Assembly (NCBI GenBank): GCA_026415675.1 | Contig: JAOAGQ010000051.1 | Coordinates: forward strand, 1 to 32,143 | Direction: 5' to 3' | DNA: 32,143 nt | DNA from: Syntrophorhabdaceae bacterium | GTDB lineage: Bacteria > Desulfobacterota > Syntrophorhabdia > Syntrophorhabdales > Syntrophorhabdaceae | Part shown: one piece after another, positions 26,921 through 32,143 of the stretch | Layout: every line of letters starts with the position of its first letter | How positions within the stretch are numbered: position 1 is the stretch's first letter | Made by a program: the position numbers and the translations under genes | Notes under the pieces: model-generated | What the model was told of the DNA's origin: nothing | Seen by the model: only the letters and a program-made list of their open reading frames with translations | Database searches by the model: none

Positions 26921-29128
26921 ATGTCAAAGATAATCGCATCCGCAGCAATAAGAGGAGCACACAAGATATACAACAGGGCGGAGGAGATGTATAAGATGGC
27001 CCTGGAAAAATATGGACCGGATCAAGAGGTGGGCTTTCCTAATACCGCTTACTATCTCCCTATCATATATGCCATCACAGGCATAGGGGTATCGAAAATA
27101 GGAGAGATGGGGAAGATCCTCGAGATATGCAGAAAACTGATACCCCCACCTGTAAAAGAAAGGACCCACCTGCCCTATCTCGCCCCTGCCCTTGACGCAG
27201 GGATGGCGACGTTTTTTGCCGAGGAGATCATAGAGTCTATAAGGTATCTCGAAGAACCTAATCTCTATCTTGCAAACAGCGAGGATGTAACTGAAACCAA
27301 CATATGGCTCGGGGCGGCGAATGACCTGATATTCAGGAAAAGGGGTGTTGAATTCGTAGATGGTACGGCCCCGGGTTTTGCCGCAATAGTAGGGGCCGCC
27401 CCTGACCCCCAGACAGCGGCCAAGATCGCCCTTGAGCTTCAGGAGAAGAATCTATACGTCTTTATGTGCGCGGAGCATGAGGGGAAGAGGTTTGCAGAAC
27501 AGCTTATAGAGTCAGGGACGCAGATCGGATGGCCCACAAGGCTTGTATCCTTTGGCCCTGATATCTCTGCCGCTGTCTTTGCGATAGGTTTTGCATGCAG
27601 GGTCGCCATGGCCTTCGGGGGTGTGAAACCAGGGGATTTCAGAAAAAACCTCATTTACAACAAGGACAGGACATATGCCTTTGTTCTTGCCATGGGTACG
27701 GTGACGGATGAGTGGTATGCGAATGCCGCAGGGGCGATAAACTGGGGCTTCCCCACAATAGCGGATACACCTATCCCCCAGGTATTGCCTACCGGCATAT
27801 GCACGTACGAACACGTTGTCTCCAATGTGCCCCATGACCATATCACACAGAAGGCCGTTGAGGTGAGGGGCCTAAAGGTGCAGGTCTCAAAGGTTCCCGT
27901 CCCCGTTGCGTATGGTCCTGCCTTCGAAGGGGAGCGGGTGAGGGGAGAGGATATATACGTTGAGATGGGGGGAGGAAAGACCATCGCCGTAGAATGGACC
28001 ACGTCGAAAAGGATGGAAGAGGTTGAGGATGGTAGGGTAGAGGTGATAGGTAAGGATGTGACGGATGTACCTCCAGGTTCAAGGTTACACTTTGCCATGG
28101 TGGCGGAGGTGGCAGGAAGGAATTTTCAGGAGGACTTTGAGCCAATTTTGGAGAGGCAGAACCACCATTTGATAAACCAGGCGCAAGGGGTGATGCACAT
28201 CGGACAGAGGGATATCGCATGGATCAGGATTTCAAAACAGGCGGTGGAGAAGGGGTTCAAGCTTGAGCACATAGGGAAGATTATCCACGCAAAATACCAC
28301 CAGGATTTCGGTGCGATTTTCGATAAGGTACAGGTGAAGATTTATACCGATGAAGAGAAGGTGAGGGAGATCCTTGAGAAGGCAAGGGCATCCTACGAAC
28401 ACAGGGACAACAGGATAGAGGGCATGACAGACGAAGGGGTGGATGTATTTTACTCCTGCGTGCTCTGCCAGTCCTTTGCCCCTAACCACGTATGTATTGT
28501 GAGTCCGGAGAGGACAGGGCTATGTGGGGCATACAACTGGCTTGATTGTAAGGCCTCATACGAGATAAACCCCGAAGGGCCAAACCAGCCCGTTCAGAAA
28601 GGGGAGTGTATAGATGAGAAGTACGGCCAGTTTAAGGGGTGTAATGACTTTGTCTTTAAGGCGTCAAGGCAGAAGATATCGAGTGTGAGTTTTTATAGCC
28701 TCATGGTTGACCCCATGACCACATGCGGTTGCTGCGAGTGTATCGCTGCCGTTCTCCCCATGTGCAACGGGATTATGACCGTGGACAGGGACTATCTCGA
28801 TATCACCCCCTGCGGTATGAAATTCACAACCCTCGCAGGCTCTGTGGGTGGTGGTGCCCAGACCCCTGGTTTTGTAGGTCACAGTAAATACAATATAACC
28901 CAGAGGAAATACCTAAAGGGTGACGGTGGTCTTTTAAGGATGGTGTGGATGCCGAAAAGACTGAAAGAGGAACTCGCAGACAGGCTAAAAAAGAGGGCGG
29001 AAGAACTGGGTATTCCAGACCTCATAGACAAGATAGCGGATGAGACCGTTGCAAAGACAGAAGAAGAGGTGCTGGCATATATAACAGAGAAGGGCCATCC
29101 GTGTCTCACCATGGAGCCGATTATATGA
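26921..29128 (+). CDS. acsB: Acetyl-CoA synthase (ACS), CODH/ACS beta subunit
   Basis: ACS condenses a methyl group, CO and CoA into acetyl-CoA at the Ni-Ni-[4Fe-4S] A-cluster. The product has 735 residues from ATG 26921, the full bacterial three-domain form including the N-terminal CODH-contacting domain missing from archaeal CdhC. A-cluster ligands are Cys513, Cys516, Cys525 and Cys535 (SCVLCQSF, HVCIV, TGLCGAY, LDCKAS), and Cys602 and Cys604 in TTCGCCECI. Compared with the Moorella residues I recall (506, 509, 518, 528, 595, 597), each is shifted by exactly seven, so there is no net insertion or deletion between them. An alternative ATG at 26915 adds two residues. Confidence 0.97.
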   Translation: MSKIIASAAIRGAHKIYNRAEEMYKMALEKYGPDQEVGFPNTAYYLPIIYAITGIGVSKIGEMGKILEICRKLIPPPVKERTHLPYLAPALDAGMATFFAEEIIESIRYLEEPNLYLANSEDVTETNIWLGAANDLIFRKRGVEFVDGTAPGFAAIVGAAPDPQTAAKIALELQEKNLYVFMCAEHEGKRFAEQLIESGTQIGWPTRLVSFGPDISAAVFAIGFACRVAMAFGGVKPGDFRKNLIYNKDRTYAFVLAMGTVTDEWYANAAGAINWGFPTIADTPIPQVLPTGICTYEHVVSNVPHDHITQKAVEVRGLKVQVSKVPVPVAYGPAFEGERVRGEDIYVEMGGGKTIAVEWTTSKRMEEVEDGRVEVIGKDVTDVPPGSRLHFAMVAEVAGRNFQEDFEPILERQNHHLINQAQGVMHIGQRDIAWIRISKQAVEKGFKLEHIGKIIHAKYHQDFGAIFDKVQVKIYTDEEKVREILEKARASYEHRDNRIEGMTDEGVDVFYSCVLCQSFAPNHVCIVSPERTGLCGAYNWLDCKASYEINPEGPNQPVQKGECIDEKYGQFKGCNDFVFKASRQKISSVSFYSLMVDPMTTCGCCECIAAVLPMCNGIMTVDRDYLDITPCGMKFTTLAGSVGGGAQTPGFVGHSKYNITQRKYLKGDGGLLRMVWMPKRLKEELADRLKKRAEELGIPDLIDKIADETVAKTEEEVLAYITEKGHPCLTMEPII

Positions 29129-29168
29129 GACTCGTTGAGAATAAATAATATCAAGAAAGGAGAATATC

Positions 29169-30506
29169 ATGGCACTTTCGGGGATTCAGATATTCAAACT
29201 CCTCCCAAAGACGAACTGCGGAGAGTGTAAATTTCCCACTTGCCTTGCCTTTGCCATGGCCCTTGCGGCAGCCAAGGCAGAGCTCGATGCCTGCCCATAT
29301 ATTTCAGACGAGGCGAGGGAGCAACTTTCCGATGCCAGTGCCCCTCCCATAAGACAGCTATCCATAGGTTCGGGGGATTATGAGGTAAAAATTGGTGGCG
29401 AGACCGTCATGTTCAGACACGAGAAGACGTTTTTCAATAAACCGGGTCTTGCGATTTTGATTACAGATACGATGGATACGGTGGAGGTGGAGAACCGCTT
29501 TTTAAAGCTTAAGTTATTCCAGTATGAGCGGGTGGGTCTGACCTTAAAGGCCGAGATGGTCGCCTTAAAATACACGGGGAACAAGGAGAATTTTATCAAC
29601 CTTGTGAAAAAAGGCTGTGGTGAACCCTATAGTCTCATACTCATGGCGGAGGATGCCTCTGTTATGAGAGAGGCCCTTGAGGTAGCGAAGGGGAAGAAAC
29701 CCCTCATATATGCGGCAACAACGGAAAACTGTGATGCCTATGGTGCCCTTGCAAAGGAATACTCATGTCCCCTTGCTGTAAAAGGCCAGGGACTGGAAGG
29801 GGTATCTGTTTTGACGGAAAAACTATCCGCTATGGGTCTAAAAGACCTTGTGATCGATACCTCCACAAGGACATTGAAAGAGGCATTTCAGGAGCAGATC
29901 ATCATCAGAAGGGCGGCCCTTGTAAATAAATATAAGCCCTTTGGCTATCCCACGATAGTGTTCCCATCGGACATGGCGGATGACCTGATGAAGGAGACGA
30001 TGATCGCCTCCTGTTTTATCCCCAAATATGCAGGTATCGTTGTGATGAGCAATTTTGAAGGGGAGAGCCTCTTTCCATTACTCCTCCAGAGGCTAAATAT
30101 CTACACGGACCCCCAGAGACCCATGACAACCCAGCAGGGTATCTATCCGATAAACAACCCCGATGAGAACTCCCCTGTCCTTGTGACCTGCAATTTTTCT
30201 CTCACCTATTTTATCGTGAGCGGTGAGATTGAAAACTCAAGGGTTCCGAGCTGGCTTCTTGTGATGGACACCGAAGGACTCTCCGTCATGACCGCATGGG
30301 CTGCCGGTAAGTTCGTAGGGGATGTGGTCGGCCCTTTTATTAAAAAGAGCGGTATTACCGATAAGATAAAACACAGGAAGGTGATCATCCCGGGCTATGC
30401 CGCGGCCATCCTCGGGGATCTGGAAGAGGAGTTGCCCGGATGGGAGATACTCATTGGACCGAGGGAGGCTGCCCATATTCCGTCGTTTTTGAGGGGGCTG
30501 GTCTGA
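29169..30506 (+). CDS. acsC: CODH/ACS corrinoid iron-sulfur protein large subunit (gamma)
   Basis: AcsC binds the cobamide and a [4Fe-4S] cluster and accepts the methyl group from AcsE. The 445-residue product has the N-terminal cluster motif with Cys17, Cys20, Cys25 and Cys42 (TNCGECKFPTC, then DACPYIS). A TIM-barrel region follows (about 90-320), then the C-terminal B12-binding domain (about 325-445, with GEIENSRVPSWLLVMDTEGLS and GYAAAILGDLEEELPGW). The ATG follows AAAGGAG. It lies 40 bases after acsB and 42 before acsE, completing the corrinoid protein together with acsD. Confidence 0.96.
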   Translation: MALSGIQIFKLLPKTNCGECKFPTCLAFAMALAAAKAELDACPYISDEAREQLSDASAPPIRQLSIGSGDYEVKIGGETVMFRHEKTFFNKPGLAILITDTMDTVEVENRFLKLKLFQYERVGLTLKAEMVALKYTGNKENFINLVKKGCGEPYSLILMAEDASVMREALEVAKGKKPLIYAATTENCDAYGALAKEYSCPLAVKGQGLEGVSVLTEKLSAMGLKDLVIDTSTRTLKEAFQEQIIIRRAALVNKYKPFGYPTIVFPSDMADDLMKETMIASCFIPKYAGIVVMSNFEGESLFPLLLQRLNIYTDPQRPMTTQQGIYPINNPDENSPVLVTCNFSLTYFIVSGEIENSRVPSWLLVMDTEGLSVMTAWAAGKFVGDVVGPFIKKSGITDKIKHRKVIIPGYAAAILGDLEEELPGWEILIGPREAAHIPSFLRGLV

Positions 30507-30548
30507 GAGGTTTTTTTAATATGTCCACACTTATAACAGGAGGCGAAT

Positions 30549-31427
30549 ATGTTACTCATCGGTGAGAACCTAAACGTAATCTCCAAGAAGATCGGGGAGG
30601 CCTTAAAGCAGAGGGACCCTGAACCGATAAGGGAGATGGCGATAAAAGAGGCTAAGGCAGGGATGGATCTTATAGATATCAACCTCGGACCTGCGAGAAA
30701 AGAGGGCCCTGATCTGATGGAATGGGTGGTAAATATAGTCCAGGAGGTGGTAGATATACCCCTCTGTCTCGATACGACAAACATAGAGGCCATGGAGGCT
30801 GGCCTTAAGGCATATAAAGGAAAGGCGCTTATAAATTCCATCTCTGCAAGGCCGGAGAGGATTGAGGCGTTGATGCCCATGGCAAAGAAGTATAACGCCT
30901 CCTTCATCGCCTTAACCTTGGGGGTTGAAGGTATACCAAGGGATGCCAACGAGAGGGGACTCCTTGCGGCCCAACTCATAGCAGAGGCTGCAAACTACGG
31001 TCTTTCTGAAGAGGATATGTGGATAGACCCCATAGTATTGCCGATTAACACCCAACAGATACAGGTTCAGGGCTGTACTGAGTTTGTGATGATGCTCCCG
31101 GAGATCGCGCCAAACTCAAAATCAACCTGCGGTTTATCCAACATCTCGAACGGGGCACCGGGTCATCTAAGGGGTATACTAAACAGGACATACCTGATTA
31201 TGCTCAAGAGATACGGTATGTATTCCGCTATAGTCGATGCCTTCGACGAGGAGTTATATGCGATAGCAAAGGGTAAGATGCCCGAGATTGAAAACCTTGT
31301 CTATAAGGTGATGGACGGGGAGGATATAAGCTATGAAGGTCTCTCCAAAAAAGAGATAGACTATGTAAAGACCGCAAAGGTCCTACTGGGTCAGACCCTC
31401 TATTCTGACTCATGGCTTGAACTATAA
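30549..31427 (+). CDS. acsE: 5-methyltetrahydrofolate:corrinoid iron-sulfur protein methyltransferase
   Basis: AcsE (MeTr) moves methyl from methyl-tetrahydrofolate to the Co(I) centre of AcsCD, joining the folate branch to acetyl-CoA synthesis. The 292-residue product is a pterin-binding TIM barrel with LLIGENLNVI, GMDLIDINLGPAR, Asp75 (CLDTTN), Asn96 (LINSISA), Asp160 (WIDPIVLP) and Asn198 (CGLSNISNG). These sit at or within one residue of the folate-binding positions known for the Moorella enzyme (75, 96, 160, 199). The C-terminus is about 30 residues longer than the Moorella protein. The ATG has AGGAGG six bases before. It is the last gene of the cluster. Confidence 0.95.
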   Translation: MLLIGENLNVISKKIGEALKQRDPEPIREMAIKEAKAGMDLIDINLGPARKEGPDLMEWVVNIVQEVVDIPLCLDTTNIEAMEAGLKAYKGKALINSISARPERIEALMPMAKKYNASFIALTLGVEGIPRDANERGLLAAQLIAEAANYGLSEEDMWIDPIVLPINTQQIQVQGCTEFVMMLPEIAPNSKSTCGLSNISNGAPGHLRGILNRTYLIMLKRYGMYSAIVDAFDEELYAIAKGKMPEIENLVYKVMDGEDISYEGLSKKEIDYVKTAKVLLGQTLYSDSWLEL

Positions 31428-31442
31428 ACAGTTCTCTCTTTA

Positions 31443-31489
31443 ATACGGCAGGTTCTGTCGGAGGGGCCTGCCGTATCTTATATTTTTTT
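31443..31489 (+). terminator. Strong rho-independent terminator after acsE
   Basis: ATACGGCAGG (31443-31452) pairs perfectly with CCTGCCGTAT (31467-31476) around a 14-base loop, followed by a T-rich run ending in seven T (to 31489). It ends the acs cluster 15 bases after the acsE stop and separates it from ileS. Confidence 0.9.
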
Positions 31490-31514
31490 CATTCTTCTTG
31501 CATGGATAGCCTCT

Positions 31515-31545
31515 TTGTGTTAATTTCTTAACCATAAGTTTTAAT
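31515..31545 (+). promoter_or_regulatory. Possible promoter for ileS
   Basis: TTTAAT (31540-31545) is a 5 of 6 match to the -10 box, with TTGTGT (31515-31520) 19 bases upstream as a long-spaced -35. The 90-base gap holds no T-box-like leader. Confidence 0.35.
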
Positions 31546-31579
31546 GCTCTTTAAGAAACAACGATCAGAAGGACGATAT

Positions 31580-32143
31580 ATGGAATACAAGGACACCCTG
31601 AATTTACCGAAGACACCCTTTCCCATGAAGGGGAATCTCCCGGTAAAAGAAAAAGAGATTTTGAAATTCTGGGAAGAGGCAAGAATATACGAGAGGCTCT
31701 TATCGGAGAATAGGGACAGACCCTCCTTTATTCTCCACGATGGCCCTCCCTATGCGAATGGAAACATCCATCTCGGAACTGCCCTTAATAAGATATTGAA
31801 GGATATCATCATAAAATCGAAATTCTTAGCAGGCTACAGGGCCGATTATGTCCCTGGCTGGGATTGCCATGGTCTGCCCATCGAGCATCAGGTGGAAAAG
31901 GAGACAAAAGAGAAGGGTTTATCTCTGTCAAAAATAGAGATAAGGAGTAGATGCAGGGCCTATGCGAACCATTTCATAAACGTACAGAGGGAAGAATTCA
32001 AGAGATTAGGAGGCATAGGAGACTGGGACCACCCTTATATCACAATGGATTTTGAGTATCAGGCCACAATAATAGAGGAGATATCGAAATTTTTTGAAAG
32101 GGGAGAGGTTTACAGAAAAAAGAAGCCTGTCCTGTGGTGTATA
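31580..32143 (+). CDS. ileS: Isoleucyl-tRNA synthetase, N-terminal part (partial)
   Basis: IleRS charges tRNA-Ile and edits valine. The first 188 codons lie in the window, starting at ATG 31580 with AAGGA eight to nine bases before, and the frame runs off the right edge. The N-terminus shows TLNLPKTPFPMKGNLPVKE, the class I signature PPYANGNIHLGTALNKILKD (HLGT in place of HIGH, a variant known among bacterial IleRS), VPGWDCHGLPIEHQVEKE, and IGDWDHPYITMDFEYQA. The KMSKS motif, editing domain and any C-terminal zinc region lie beyond the edge. It follows the acs terminator and is probably its own unit. Confidence 0.95.
   Translation, partial: MEYKDTLNLPKTPFPMKGNLPVKEKEILKFWEEARIYERLLSENRDRPSFILHDGPPYANGNIHLGTALNKILKDIIIKSKFLAGYRADYVPGWDCHGLPIEHQVEKETKEKGLSLSKIEIRSRCRAYANHFINVQREEFKRLGGIGDWDHPYITMDFEYQATIIEEISKFFERGEVYRKKKPVLWCI

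Noticed and set aside
26238-26960. 240-codon open frame antisense to acsA
   Set aside because: It overlaps the CODH metal-ligand region on the other strand and has no recognisable domain or ribosome site.
31428-31579. T-box riboswitch in front of ileS
   Set aside because: The hairpin here is the simple acs terminator; the remaining 90 bases lack T-box sequence (no TGGNACCGCG-like element) and are too short.

Overview
The window looks like a piece of chromosome from an anaerobic bacterium able to make or cleave acetyl-CoA by the Wood-Ljungdahl (reductive acetyl-CoA) pathway. The gene sets point to a Desulfobacterota ('deltaproteobacterial') or nearby lineage, but this is inference: parA-parB directly upstream of an F1/b-subunit ATP synthase operon with paired b-type subunits (b' and b) and no a or c genes, a tig-clpP-clpX block, a Gram-negative envelope (Wzz-type protein, HtrA/Deg protease), and a bacterial full-length acetyl-CoA synthase. 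Codon use is fairly uniform, rich in AGG/AGA (Arg) and ATA (Ile), and I see no insertion sequence, phage, CRISPR array, rRNA or tRNA. No stretch longer than about 220 bases lacks a gene.

Layout. 1-482 (-): the start of a Wzz/polysaccharide co-polymerase protein running off the left edge, divergent from the proteostasis block tig-clpP-clpX (703-3817, +) with a consensus promoter. comEC/rec2 (3821-6091, -) converges on clpX and diverges from parA-parB (6197-7767, +). The ATP synthase operon atpF'-atpF-atpH-atpA-atpG-atpD-atpC follows (7890-13623, +) and is translationally coupled to a gene for a B3/B4 tRNA-binding-domain protein (13623-14321).

A leftward group then runs from 18284 down to 14347: an IclR regulator, a secreted DUF4412-like protein, a crotonase-fold enzyme, a sodium:solute symporter and a ModE-type winged-helix protein, with gaps of only 4-45 bases. 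It looks like one transport/catabolic operon led by its regulator behind a near-consensus promoter. degQ/htrA (18384-19811, -) has its own promoter and terminator.

The most coherent system is the CODH/acetyl-CoA synthase cluster (19987-31427, +): acsV (RACo corrinoid activator), cooC (Ni-insertion ATPase), folD, an unrecognised 71-residue protein, acsD, acsA/cooS, acsB, acsC and acsE, closed by a strong hairpin terminator at 31443-31489. AcsE moves methyl from methyl-tetrahydrofolate to the corrinoid protein AcsCD, AcsA makes or consumes CO, and AcsB joins methyl, CO and CoA. AcsV re-reduces inactive corrinoid, CooC matures the nickel centre, and FolD supplies folate intermediates upstream. 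metF/metV, formate-THF ligase and formate dehydrogenase are not in the window. The right edge holds the first 188 codons of ileS.

The best candidate for something undescribed is the small Cys-free, His-free, Trp-containing protein at 23765-23980 inside the acs cluster. Second-tier items are the B3/B4 gene coupled to atpC, the IclR-led operon with palindromes at its promoter, and a 19-bp palindrome in the comEC/parA divergent region.
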